Assembly (NCBI GenBank): GCA_015680685.1
Contig: MNCI01001868.1
Coordinates: 16,562 to 57,908, forward strand
Source of the DNA: Gnetum montanum
Taxonomy: Eukaryota > Streptophyta > Gnetopsida > Gnetales > Gnetaceae
Reading direction: 5' to 3'
Length of the DNA: 41,347 nucleotides
Part shown: one piece after another, positions 1 through 10,700 of the stretch
Numbering within the stretch: the stretch's first letter is position 1
Layout of the letters: each line of letters begins with the position of its first letter
Notes under the pieces: generated by a model
The model's database searches: none
What the model was told of the DNA's origin: nothing
Seen by the model: the letters and a program-made list of their open reading frames with translations, nothing else
Position numbers and translations under genes: made by a program

Positions 1-54
1 ACAGTTCCTTATCTTCCCATCTGGACTAGTGTTAACTTTGTCATGTATGGTTTN

Positions 55-196
55 GATATCACAGCCTATCTCCTCATCTATAAATAAGAGGTAGACAGAT
101 GCAATAGGCAGTTTTTTCTAAGTTTTAAGTTAGCAGTTAGAGTTAAGTTTCTTTTTACATCTCTCAACCCTTCTCTCCCAGTGTATGCCTGCAGTA
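55..196. repeat. Left arm of a perfect 142-bp inverted repeat (probable assembly artefact)
   Basis: Bases 55-196 are the exact reverse complement of 483-624. Each arm begins at the base directly after a single N (N at 54, N at 482). Perfect identity between arms inside otherwise diverged repeats, with both arms starting at a gap, is best explained by one contig (55-481) placed in the wrong orientation with its 142-bp overlap left in. Confidence 0.85.
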
Positions 197-482
197 TGGT
201 GATTGTAATTTTACGACATCCTTATTCAAGTGTGACGTACTTGGACATGCACATGACTGGAAATACAAGTCGAGATTACTTCATCATTGCAACATTCACT
301 TAGCTTATTTATTTATTTAATTGTCATTTACTACTTTCTTAGCTAATATCTTCTTACCCTAAACTCCTGTTAAATGCAGAACGAGTACGACTTGATCACG
401 AGCATTTAAGTGTGACTAATTGGTAACCCCGTAGTGTACCTAGGATCTACGCTTGGTAATCTCAGTGGTAGTTGTGCACGAN

Positions 483-624
483 TACTGCAGGCATACACTG
501 GGAGAGAAGGGTTGAGAGATGTAAAAAGAAACTTAACTCTAACTGCTAACTTAAAACTTAGAAAAAACTGCCTATTGCATCTGTCTACCTCTTATTTATA
601 GATGAGGAGATAGGCTGTGATATC
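483..624. repeat. Right arm of the 142-bp inverted repeat
   Basis: This is the exact reverse complement of 55-196. It is continuous with the LTR sequence to its right, so this arm appears to be correctly placed and the 55-481 block is the misplaced one. Confidence 0.85.
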
Positions 625-640
625 GCGTACGCGATATCAC
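617..640. promoter_or_regulatory. 24-bp perfect palindrome in the U3 of LTR A
   Basis: The segment 617-640 equals its own reverse complement and contains two GATATC cores flanking a GCGTACGC centre. A further partial copy (ATACGCGATATTGCGG) follows directly. It lies between the LTR start and the TATA-like box, where LTR enhancers sit. Comparable palindromes occupy the same place in LTR B and LTR C. A regulatory role is inferred. Confidence 0.5.
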
Positions 641-679
641 ATACGCGATATTGCGGTCAACTAAAATGACGACTCATCA

Positions 680-1394
680 GTTGTCTTCCCACTTGGACTA
701 GTGGTAGCTTTGTCATGTATGGTTTAGTCCAAAGTGAGGTATATGATGCTGTCTAATTTCTTCACTACTCCTAATGACAATAAAGAGATAAATTAACTAA
801 ACTAATGAATGATGGAAAACAAGATCTAAACTAGCCTATGGACGATGAGTATTTGCTCTTAATCATCTATATACATCTTGGACATCGTGAGACTACTTCT
901 AGGATTGCCAAATGTATGTCACTAGTTATGCCAAATAATACTACCAAGCATCTACACTTAAATGCTCGTGATTAAGGTGTACACATTCTGCTTAATAATA
1001 GTAATAAATGAAAACATTTAACTAAAGAAGGCATTAAATAATTAACAATTCAAAAGCAATAATAATCTAAGTGGATGCTACAATGATGGGAGTAATCTCG
1101 ATCTTTATTGCTAATCATGTAACGGGTCCAAGTACGTCACACTCGAACAAAGGTGTGATATGATTACAAACATCACATTGTGGGCATGCACTGGAAATAA
1201 CAAAACTTTAAGAAGGACTACCAAAAATTGAAAACTAAAACTATATTCTACTGCTACTCTTTTTGTCTCAATTGGGCACCCAAGTGCTGTATTTATAGGC
1301 CAACCTAGAGGAGACAACATTAGATATCTAATGTCGCATCTTGGCTCTAACGTCAGGTATCTAATGTTGGGGCTTGACAAATGATGACTCATCA
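680..1394 (-). repeat. LTR B, solo LTR of the same family, minus orientation
   Basis: On the minus strand it begins TGATGAGTCATC at 1394. It has palindromic GATATC motifs (perfect 18-bp palindrome at 1317-1334) and a TATA-like box (CCTATAAATAC, near 1290-1305), then a segment shared with LTR C (CAAGTACGTCACACTCG on the plus strand near 1129; LTR C has GTGTGATGTACTTGG). It ends in GGGAAGACAAC at about 680. It directly abuts the start of LTR A. The length of about 715 bp is close to that of LTR C and LTR D. Boundaries rest on similarity between copies; no clear target-site duplication was found. Confidence 0.65.
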
Positions 1395-3650
1395 CACCTA
1401 TTTCCTACCAAGAGATTAAATTGAATATCTACATATGTGGCTAGAGGAAGTGCAATATTAATGGAAAAATTTATTATAAACATCGCTCACCTCTACTTAA
1501 CAAAAATCTAAAGGTAGTTCAAGGGGAAAAAGGTAGGGAAGTTAACACTTCCATTCCCTTGCCTTGTCCAGAAGTTATGTAAACGAGCTGGCATCCTAGC
1601 GTATACAAATGATGCATTAAGGAAGGCACAATGCTTCCTATGTTGAAATGCTCAAGCTAGTGCCTTCCAAAAATGGCTAATTAGAAGAACTAAGCATTGA
1701 GGAGACTACGCAAACCACAGGACAACAACAATATCAACCAAAAGTGCCATCATCACCATTGCAATATTATAGATCTTCAATGAGTCTTTTGCAATAAATT
1801 ATAGAAACTATCAATTAGGGAAGCAAAGAAGAGGCCAATCTATTCAAATTTATTGATGATGCAGTCAAACCAACTATTTTAAATCCTACTAGTGGGCAAA
1901 TTTTGTTGCAGTCAAGAGGAGAGACCCAATGATCACAAAAGATTTTCAAAAACACCAAATCATTTCAAGTAGTGCTTGAATTAGGAGAAGGAGCTATAGT
2001 TGTGGTCATGCAGCACCATGATGTAGCATGAGCCACATAAGTGATCAAAAATCACATCAAAGAATCATTTAATGTACCTATTGTGCCACCAGTTGATATT
2101 TTTGGAACCAAGAATCCTCAAATGATCATTGGGACCTCTATGACTCTTGCAGAATATGAAGATATATTAGATAGACTATTGTAAATAGGACAAGTTATGA
2201 CAAATCTCTTTGATATTCCTAGTGATGTCGCTACAACATAGTCAAAATTAATCACCACTAAAAGAAAATTAATCATGGCCAAAACTAGGGCAAAGCATGC
2301 TAAGAATGAGCTTTGTCGATTACAAGAAAAGCTTGTAGTCTTGAGAGCAGAAAGGAGAGATCCAACTTAGTTCATGACACTAGATTACATAGCACAATTC
2401 AAAAGTGAGTAGATCAATTTCCTCCTTAAGAAAAATAAAGACATAGTAGATGAGAAACAAAAGGTAGTATGGAATGCTTTAGTAGCCAAAGCCTAATCAT
2501 ATGCCCATGCCAAAGTGCTTGTTGCCTTACATGAAGAAAATAAACAGCTTATTACAAACAACATGAGGTTGACAACATTAGAAAAATAGAAGAACACTCT
2601 AGAAGAAAGTATCAATCAGTTGAGAGAGCAACTGATGAGGGTAAACCAAGTTATGAGTTATCACGCAAGAGAAAATAGAATCCTCTCTATGCAGGAGGTA
2701 CGCACCATTAGATAGAAATCAGTGCATGGAAAAATGAGGCTAAGAAATATGAAAGGCTTAAAGAACACTTCTGAGACCAAGTGGGCATGTATAAGTAGAT
2801 AAATAAGAAAGAGATATAGATGGCAAAGGCCAAAATCAGTTCTATTACAGCACAAAATCCTAATTGGCAATCCATCTTGGACAACATGACCTAGACCTAT
2901 CAAGCAAAAGTGAAAAATAAAGACTTCAAAGAGTACATGGAATTAGCAAACCTCTATTATGCTGATTTGGCCATGTTAACAGTAGGAAGGCCCAAAAATA
3001 AGCTAGAACAGCAAGTAGTAGCCACTTATTCTTTATATGAGAAAGAGTTTGTAGATCACAAAGATGCTCTACAGAAACTTCAAGTAGTAAGCTTAGAACT
3101 AGAAGTAGTTAAGGCTAGCTACTGGGGGCAAAAATATGTAGCAGCGAATTTGGCCAAAAGATTAATAGACTACTATGAACTCATAGAAAAGGCTAGAGCT
3201 TTTAAAGAAGAGAGACAAAAGTTTGCGACATGGTATGTTAAAGCCAATCAGATGTTTCTGCAATTGCCATGTCCATGGAACATATCGAATCCATCAAACA
3301 TTGGTTCATCAGCATGGATGGTCCACAATCCAAGAATGGAAGAAGAGAAGTTGCAGGCTCTCCTAAACAAATACCAATTTAAGAATCCTGACGATAAGGG
3401 GAAGAAACCTATGGAAGAGCCACCTCCACTTGGAACAACATAAGGCTACACTCAACCTTGCCAGATTTTGTCTCTTTTTTATTGTCAAAATTGTCATGTC
3501 ATGTGTTCATTTTTGTAAACTCCACTATGGCATTAGAGAGTTATGTATATAGAAGTTAGTGTCATGTAAATTTACCTTCTAATTTTGCAAAGAACTCCAT
3601 CCTCTTTTTGTTCTAACTCGAGGACTAGTTTTTAGTCAATCGTGGGTGTA
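1395..3650 (+). mobile_element. Internal region of a degenerate LTR retroelement lacking pol
   Basis: This internal sequence ends at the start of the plus-strand LTR C (3651). It holds one broken coding region in the plus direction (about 1800-3443) and no recognisable protease, reverse transcriptase, RNase H or integrase motif. The expected plus-strand 5' LTR is absent; the flanking LTR on the left (LTR B) points the other way. The element is therefore either 5'-truncated or rearranged. Lack of pol suggests a non-autonomous family, but deletion of pol in this copy alone is equally possible. Confidence 0.55.
1800..3443 (+). pseudogene. Degenerate coiled-coil protein gene of the LTR element
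   Basis: The plus strand reads as a lysine-, glutamate- and glutamine-rich protein over about 1.6 kb, but with many in-frame stops (TAG, TAA, TGA) and probable frame shifts, for example near 2700-2830. The last part, 2910-3443, is open for 177 codons and has no good start, because the frame continues upstream through a stop. Heptad-like runs of Leu, Lys and Glu suggest long coiled coils. The C-terminus is rich in proline and lysine (KGKKPMEEPPPL). No zinc knuckle or protease motif is visible. I do not recognise the family; position next to the 3' LTR suggests a gag-like structural protein. Function unknown. Confidence 0.55.
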
Positions 3651-4403
3651 TGATAAATCCAATTTTTTTGTGACAATGATATCATAGTTACGATATCATA
3701 TCTATGATGTCATAGATATGCTATCATATCTCAGCATACGTTATCATATAAACGATATCACGAGATGCGTGCTAGCCTATATAAGTAGCACTTAGGTGCA
3801 TGGATCCACAATAGATTTGATAGCATAGTAACATAACTCTTTCAATTTGTTTTCTTGAATTTAGTACTTAGCAGTGTGTTCTTGCAATGTGATGTTTTGT
3901 AATTGAATGAAATCTTTATTTGAGTGTGATGTACTTGGACACATTGCATGACCGATAATAAAGATCGAGATTACTCTCCATCATTGCAGCAACACTTAGT
4001 TTTATTTCTATTTCCAATTAGTTTATTGTTTTCATAGTTAATGTTTACAATTACTTGTAATTTACTTTTAATGTAGTTAAGCAAAATGAGTACAACTGAT
4101 CTTGAGCACGTAAGTGTAACTACTTGGTATCCTAGTAGTACTATCACTTGGTACGCCTAGTAGTAAGGTACTTGGTAATCCAAGTGCTAGTTGCACAAAG
4201 TCCAAGGTATGACCACAAGATTAGGACCAATTGCTCATCGCATAGGCTAGTTTAGATTATTTTACTATCACTTAGGTTCAAAAACCTTTACTTTTACTTC
4301 ATGTTTACTAGGAGTCTAATGGCCAATTCAATATCAATATCATATGCCTCACTGTGAGTTAAACCATACACATTGATTCTACTAACTCACGTGGGAAGAC
4401 AAC
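3651..4403 (+). repeat. LTR C, 3' LTR in plus orientation
   Basis: It starts TGATAAATCC. Its U3 has a run of GATATC and near-GATATC palindromes (ATGATATCAT at 3676-3685, another core near 3691-3697, an imperfect one at 3699-3718, another near 3753-3759), followed by a TATA box (CCTATATAAGTAG near 3777). The R/U5 part includes GTGTGATGTACTTGG, shared with LTR B and with the block 55-481. It ends GGGAAGACAAC. Length is about 753 bp. Confidence 0.65.
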
Positions 4404-4528
4404 AATCGCGAACACTAATCAATTACTGGTATAATCACATTGCCTTATTTGCGAAGTTTGACTAGGATTGTGCATGAACACTTGTATCTTGTATGGTTGG
4501 GTGTTGGGTACTCCACCACTCATAAGAT

Positions 4529-4830
4529 AGAATAAATTTTTTAAAAAACATTTTGGATATGATAGATTATGAAAATGAATAAGGTTTCATATCATTAAAA
4601 GAAATTGAAAGCAGTTTTTCCCCATCATTGGGTAAGCATGAAAATAAATTATATTTTTATCTTAGATTATTATGATGTTTTTCTATGGTGTTCAATATTA
4701 GTAGGCCATGGTGAACATAAGTTGTTCATCAATTGGTTAGCTCACAATTGCTTTGCATCCAAAGGTATTAGGGCCAAAATCTGGTACTAGCTGGAGGTAA
4801 GCATATCAAATTGCCTTATCCTTGAAAGTT
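4529..4830 (+). repeat. Copy 1 of a diverged ~300-bp direct repeat
   Basis: Starts GATAGAATAAATT and includes AACATAAGTTGTTCATCAAT and TTTGCATCCAAAGGTATTAG. The same order of blocks recurs at 5240-5585 and partly at 5642-5830. Family not recognised. Confidence 0.6.
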
Positions 4831-5239
4831 GAATAATTAATTTATTTTCTTTAGTATTAATTTTTTGTTATTTTGGAGGTTCAAGGATGGGAAGCTTTTA
4901 GCTTTTATTGCTATTTGTTTATTATTTTTGATTGATGTATTTTTTTTGTTTTCAAAGAGACTTTTCTTCTTTTCTTTACAAGAAACCCTTTAGGAAGAAG
5001 TGAAAACCCATGAGAGTGCTTCTAAATAAGGGCAAGACTTGATCCTTTTCCTACCCTAGAGGGAATGTTTTCTGAAATTGATTATAAGGATGAAAACTTG
5101 AAAGGGCATCCCAAAATCATTGGGTTTTTTCTTTAAACTCTCTTTTTAATGATCCAATGTACTCTAAATCTTTTAAATATTATTATTCCCTTTTTAGGGT
5201 CATCATTAGAAGGAGGCTCTAATGCCTAATTTTATACAA

Positions 5240-5585
5240 TAGATAGAATAAATTAAAAAAAAACATTTTGGATATGATAAATTATGGAAATGAATAAGGT
5301 TTCATATCATTAAAAAAACTAAAAATAGTTTTCCCACATCATTGGATAAGCATGAACATAAATGATATTTTTATCTAGGATTAGGATGATGTTTTTCTAT
5401 GGTGTTCAATCTTGGATTAGACATTTACATACTTCTAAATATTACTAGGTCATGGTGAACATAAGTTGTTCATCAATTGGTTAGCTTGCATTGCTTTGCA
5501 TCCAAAGGTATTAGGTTCAAAATTTGGTATTAGCACCTTATCCTAGAGGTAGGCATATTGAATTGCCTTACCTTTGAAAGAAAGA
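5240..5585 (+). repeat. Copy 2 of the ~300-bp direct repeat
   Basis: Same block order as 4529-4830, with an extra insertion of about 35 bases near 5415-5450 and point differences throughout. The divergence shows the duplication is old. Confidence 0.6.
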
Positions 5586-5641
5586 AGAGAAAAGAGTAGA
5601 TATAGGTTTTTTAACCATTGTGAAGAATTTTTACAAATTTT

Positions 5642-5830
5642 TATATGATAGATTATAGAAGTGAATAAGGTTATGTATAAAAAAAATAAAGATGGTTTTG
5701 CCACATTATTGGGTAAGTATGCAAATTTTAGGTAAATTGAGCTTTGGAAATAAATGCTATTGTTATTTTGAATTCTAAGAATGTTTTCATATTATGTTCA
5801 ATCTTTGTTTTAAGTTGCAATGATATTTTA
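5642..5830 (+). repeat. Partial, more diverged copy 3 of the direct repeat
   Basis: It shares GATAGATTATAGAAGTGAAT-like and CACATTATTGGGTAAG-like blocks with copies 1 and 2, then drifts away after about 190 bases. Confidence 0.45.
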
Positions 5831-6040
5831 TTTTATAAGGAAACTTATGATATTATTAACCATTGCAAAAAACTTTTAAGAAATTTAACACAAACTTTAA
5901 GTCAATACCTTTTCCCACTATTTTATTGAAACACGTGATATTAAAAAGATTGTTGCTTTATTAATACATGTTTTTTGAGGTTAAGGTGAGTTGCCTAGGG
6001 TGTTGGGAAAAAGCTTAACCAATATCTTTTTATGTTGCAT

Positions 6041-6120
6041 CATTTACAATTTTACATCTTCATGGGATATAAAACCATATCATTTACAATTTTACATCTT
6101 CATGGGATATAAAACCATAT
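6041..6120. repeat. Perfect 40-bp tandem duplication
   Basis: Bases 6041-6080 are repeated exactly at 6081-6120 (unit begins CATTTACAATTTTACATCTT). Perfect identity means it is either recent or an assembly or sequencing duplication. Confidence 0.85.
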
Positions 6121-6499
6121 CATGTAGATACATTATTAGACATGAATATATGTTACATCATTAAAGATATGCATTACTTTATGATTTTGATGAGTACCCT
6201 TACATTTATAAGCATTCATAATGAAAGTTCAATATCTATTGGATAACTTTATAATTATTGATGGATAAGCAATAAGTAATGATTTAAGTGATTTCATTGT
6301 GAGAAAGGATGGAAAATTGTGCAAGTAAAAGGTTAATGGTTAAAATCCCACTAAGCACTTTTAAATGATGAAATGTTAGCTTAGTATTAATACTCTTTCT
6401 CGAAAGTTTCAACCTAATGTTGTTGTTTTCCCTTTTTTTTTTCTTAAGTTTTAAGTCCCCCACTGATCATCCCGGACATGTCTCCCCAATTATTCATAC

Positions 6500-7548
6500 A
6501 TAAAAGTAAAATTTTAAAAACATTTGCTAATTTCATTCGTTGGAAATTTCTTGTATAGTGCTGCACCGCACATTTTTTTAATATCGCAGTATAATCCGCT
6601 AAACCTAAAATCACAACCCCATCATTCGTGCATGAAACTTGTCGGTGGTTTCTGCGTTAAGATTTCCATTCGTTCGAGTCAGTTCTGTGGCACCTTTTGG
6701 AAGTGGAGAAATTTTGGTCATTTTGGTTCATGCAACCTCATCAAAGGCGACTTGCAAACCACGACGAATATTGGTGCCATAATTACGCCAAGATAAAGCA
6801 CAACACAACGAACCATCCAAGCTGTAACAGGAAAGGAGAGGGAACATGGAAATGGAAATGGGCGTTACTCTCATCAATAAATACGCCGGCCCGCCCTCTG
6901 TCCAGGGATACGTACCATGCATGATGTGCTGTGCAATACAACATTTCCGTCTTTTATGCCCCTCTCTCTCTCTCTCTCTCTCTGGATGTATCGAAGCCAA
7001 TTCAGTTTCAGTCATTCTCCGTGGTTCCATTTCATTTCATTCCGCTCCATTGTGGATGGAACATGGAGGGAGTTGCTGCTGCTGCTGCATCGTGGACAAC
7101 GAACAAGCAACCTAAACGACACGAAAAACAAATGCCTCCCTCAACATGCTTTTCAAAAGACAGAGAGAGAGTGATGGATAACGCGCGCTTTGGGACAAAT
7201 ACGAAATGAAAGACACAGAAGCCCTAACTAACCTTGGAGCAAGGACGAAGCGTCTGCTGTGCATTGTGCGGTTGCATACAAGTCCGTCCGTCTACAAGAA
7301 AGCATCATTCCCGAGCCTTTACAGCGTGGCTGCATGCATGACGTTTCATATTCCACAGCGTAGGGCCCGCAGCTTGACAGGCAGCAATGAATGAATGAAT
7401 CACGGGGATAAGGCAAGGCTAAGTTCACTTAGCCTTGCAGTGGAGCACGTAGCAGCAGCGACAATATAACCAGGGTTAGGGCAAGGGCAATCGCAAGCGC
7501 GGCGTGGCGAGTGAGTGCGGCAACAATAGCTTAGCTGTGTGAGTTTTC
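6500..7548 (+). promoter_or_regulatory. Promoter and 5' region of the DUF3339 gene
   Basis: Base composition changes here from very AT-rich to balanced with many CpGs (for example ACGCCGGCCCGCCC near 6883 and GCAAGCGCGGCGTGGCGAG near 7493). This is typical of an unmethylated plant promoter and 5' UTR. It carries a (CT)11 tract at 6962-6983, a CTG run near 7073-7088, a GGGCCC near 7362-7374 (similar to plant site II elements) and GGGTTAGGGC near 7473. A weak TATA-like AATATAACC lies near 7463. The transcription start cannot be fixed from sequence alone. Confidence 0.5.
6962..6983. repeat. (CT)11 microsatellite
   Basis: Eleven uninterrupted CT units about 570 bases upstream of the DUF3339 start codon. 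CT/GA tracts are common in plant promoters and can bind BBR/BPC (GAGA-binding) proteins; such binding here is inferred only. Confidence 0.9.
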
Positions 7549-7758
7549 ATGGCGGACTGGGGGCCAGTGCTGATTGGAGTGATTCTGTTCGTGCTGCTGA
7601 CTCCGGGGCTGTTTTTTCAGTTTCCTGGCAACGGCCGCAAAATAGAGTTCAGCTCCTTCCACACCAGCGGCATCTCCATCCTGGTGCACGGCCTTATCTT
7701 CTTCGGCCTCTACGCCATCTTCGTTATCGCCATTGGCATTCACATATATTTTGGCTGA
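7549..7758 (+). CDS. DUF3339 family small membrane protein
   Basis: A complete 69-codon gene, ATG to TGA, in one exon. The protein starts MADWGPVLIGVILFVLLTPG and ends HIYFG. Its N-terminal MADWGPV, the PGLFFQFPG segment after the first hydrophobic stretch, and a second hydrophobic stretch (about residues 44-66) before a terminal H-I-Y match the plant-specific DUF3339 family, whose members are about 68-70 residues long, so the length is normal. Two membrane helices are visible: residues about 6-24 and 44-66, with a short loop between them containing a conserved-looking NGRKIEF. The start is supported by family match and by G at +4 (TTTTCATGGCG). Cellular role: small integral membrane protein of no assigned reaction as far as I know. 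A longer overlapping frame at 7539-7979 is out of frame and rejected. It lies tail-to-tail with the minus-strand ALG12 gene, 3.4 kb away. Confidence 0.93.
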   Translation: MADWGPVLIGVILFVLLTPGLFFQFPGNGRKIEFSSFHTSGISILVHGLIFFGLYAIFVIAIGIHIYFG

Positions 7759-10700
7759 TCGATCTAGGGCTTTCATTCCTCATTCCTCTTCATGCTTGCT
7801 CAATAACGCACAACAATGAGGTGTTAACCTTCGCCGGATATCCCAGTGCATCACAGGTTCGATTCTACAAAATCTCAGTGGATCTGAAAATTTTCAGCTT
7901 CAGTTTCAGCAATTTGTTGAAAGCCCATCTTCGTACATGTTGTTTTCTTCTGTATCATAGTGTTGCGATGCACGAATAATTTCGTTTTCGAATGTCAGAA
8001 GTGTTCAGCTCGTAGGGCACCCTTGCCATTGACAAGATTTGGCAACTTAATATTTCTCCATTTATCTCTTTATGAAGGTTTTTGGCAAATAGTTTTTTAC
8101 TACGCTACGCTACTTTTACAATTTTTGGCAAAACAGTGTTTTTCCAGAACGGCAACCTTCACGAATAATGATTATTCGGCAAAAGAATTCGGTTAATAAT
8201 TACTCTCAAATTTTCGAAACGAGGCCGTTGCATTTGCTTTTTCTTTGCTGGTGATTTCATGCCACATTCTATGTGCAATTTTTAACAAATTTAAAATAAT
8301 AAATAAACAGTTTCTATTTACATCTGTTGAAGGGTGTTATCATCTCCATATCGAACATATCGAACTTCATTTTTAAGCAAAGGAAAAAGACACTTATTCA
8401 AAAAAAATTTTGGTTCCTCTATTTCAAGGTAGGATGCATAATAAAAGGTATTGCGTTGCGTTAAGAGTGTTAAAAGAGAATTTTTCATCAGTGTACATAT
8501 TATAAATATACATTATAAATTTGGCTAATAATACTAATATTAATGGTGGCATTTGTTTTTTAATTTATAAGCCTTAGCTTCCTGTATGACTTGAAAAGTA
8601 GTTAGGGCTTTCATTCATCATTTCACTTACCTACCAGGATGAGGATGAGCATTCGGCTTCCAAATTCAAATATGATGAGATAGTATGATAAAAGAAGTTT
8701 TTGCTTGAATTTATGGAATTGTATGATGTTTGAAATTTTGAAAATTAATTGTAAATTGCTTCTTCCAAGTGGCTGCGTAAGTCTTATGATTTAAGAAACA
8801 ACATCTTATCATTACTTTTTAAGTGGTGGTCCCAAAAACAACATAACAACATCTTATCATTACTTTTAAGTGGTGGTCCCAAAAACATCTTATTGTTACT
8901 TCAAGTAGTGGTCCCTTATATGTTGGGTGTTGGGTAAAATAAAGGTTCAATGTTCATCTCGTGAAGGTGGAATCTTAAAAGGGTGATGGATGAGTAAAAA
9001 CCTACCCTTTTTCAAATGATTCCAAAGTTCTAACTAATGCCACTAGGTATGAAAACTTTTTTATTATTTTCAAATAAGAATTACTATTAGGAACTTGACT
9101 CTTTGGTAACGTCAACATAAGATGATTGTAGCTTCTTAACCCAACTAACTCTAATTGTTAGCTATGTTTGTGTACATCTTGTTTGTACATCTTGCGTGTT
9201 GCTAGATGTAGGGAGCTTTCTTGATGCACCATGATTTAATAGGAAGAATAATTTGTTCTAAGGCAAATTCTTATGTGATTGTATTGAATATTCTACGAGC
9301 ACCAAGTGATCATAATTTAAGTATTATGACATTTTTTAAATTTTTAATGTTCATTAGATACTATATACATAAAGAATCATTTCAAAATACTAATCCATAA
9401 AAACCCAAGCGGTTAGTTTTGTATTACAAGACACTATTTCAAGTTTTAACTAATAACTACTACACTTAGTTTTTTTGTCCCTTGAAAGGTTGGATGATTC
9501 TTTTCTGCCTGAAATTCAAAGATCTTGTAAAAATACAAAATTTATGAATATGACATTCACACATGGACATTATACGTTTTTTTAATATCTGATCCTAGAA
9601 ATTTTTCAAATTAAGAATTATAAGTGCTGATATGAACACTGCCTGCCTGAATTTATTTAATAGCTAATAACATGAAATTGTCAAAGTTTCCTCGCTCTTA
9701 GAGATGACTTTTATTATATTAGTGCTTAAAGACACATGGATAAATACTATTACAAATCTTAGCCTTAATAGTTATTACTTTTTAATTTCAATAGCATTTT
9801 TAGTACCTTCATAACACAATAATATTAAAAGCAACTTATTTATCAGTTCCTATATCCTATCATCTACCATGTCAAATTAGCCTAGCAAAATTAGGCTCTT
9901 ATCATTTTAGCCTAGCAAGATTGGGCTCTTATTATTTTAGAATTGAAGCATATAGATGGGTCCAAATTCCACGAGAAGAAAGCCCCAATCATTTATAACC
10001 ATTACATATTCTTGGATTGTCCTATTTTAAAAAAGGTCACCTTAAATGGCATATTTTAGCTAATGGTTTAATTGAGCTTTTTGAAATAGCACCAAACTTG
10101 GTAACTTTATTGATGACATGTTTGCAACACATACTATGCATATTTCTTCTATTCAATAAATCTTGAGTGTCTCTAGATCTAATAAAAAGCATTTTAGTTT
10201 TAGTTTTAAAAGAATAACCTTGGTATGCTATTTGAAAATTTCAATGTAATGTGGTTTATTGCATAGATTCTCTGGCTAATGTTCTCCCTCTATAGGCACA
10301 AGGTATCACCAGCCTACACTTTGGCTACAACCTTAAATGTATCCCTTTTCAGTTGTTTCCTTTTTTGTTTAGAAGGAAGAGTTTTTCAAGATTGGTTGTA
10401 AGAATGAAAACCTAAGAAGTCATCACTGATCCCAAAACGTTGGGCCTTGTGCTGTCAATGGTATATTTTTAAGGCGCTCCTAACTTGCAAACCACAAGCT
10501 AAATGCTCCATGTCAATTAAAAATGTTAATTAAAAATGTTAAAAAAAAATAAAGAAGGAAAATATATATGGTTGTACTGCTTTAGTTAACATGGATCAGA
10601 AGATCCCAGAATACGTCAAATGCATTTAGGGAGCGGGCCAGCAAAAAACCAAGATGAAGGATGATAGGAGATGACGCTGTTCTAAAAAAGTTTCTCACTT

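Larger units (their letters stand above)
1..679 (-). repeat. LTR A, rearranged copy of a ~730-bp LTR family
   Basis: This is a long terminal repeat in minus orientation, from its start (TGATGAGTCGTC on the minus strand, at 679) to about the left window edge. Reading on the minus strand, the start is followed by palindromes centred on GATATC, then a TATA-like box (CTATAAATAAG, near 590-605). The far end resembles the ends of the other copies (GGGAAGATAAGG against GGGAAGACAAC). The copy can only be read continuously if the block between the Ns at 54 and 482 is turned round. No internal retroelement sequence adjoins it, so it looks like a solo LTR. Assignment rests on similarity to the copies at 680-1394, 3651-4403 and 21195-21925. 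Confidence 0.6.
4404..6500. other. AT-rich intergenic DNA without a gene
   Basis: No coding region with support was found on either strand; the short open frames (61 codons at 4605 and 5744) lie inside repeat copies. The stretch contains three diverged copies of one segment and a 40-bp tandem duplication, annotated separately. Confidence 0.6.

Noticed and set aside
55-624. Inverted repeat as a hairpin, MITE or foldback transposon
   Set aside because: The arms are perfect, start exactly at Ns and belong to an LTR known from other copies; misassembly explains it better.
7539-7979. 146-codon open frame overlapping the DUF3339 gene
   Set aside because: It is in another frame over the clearly conserved 69-codon gene and gives no family match.
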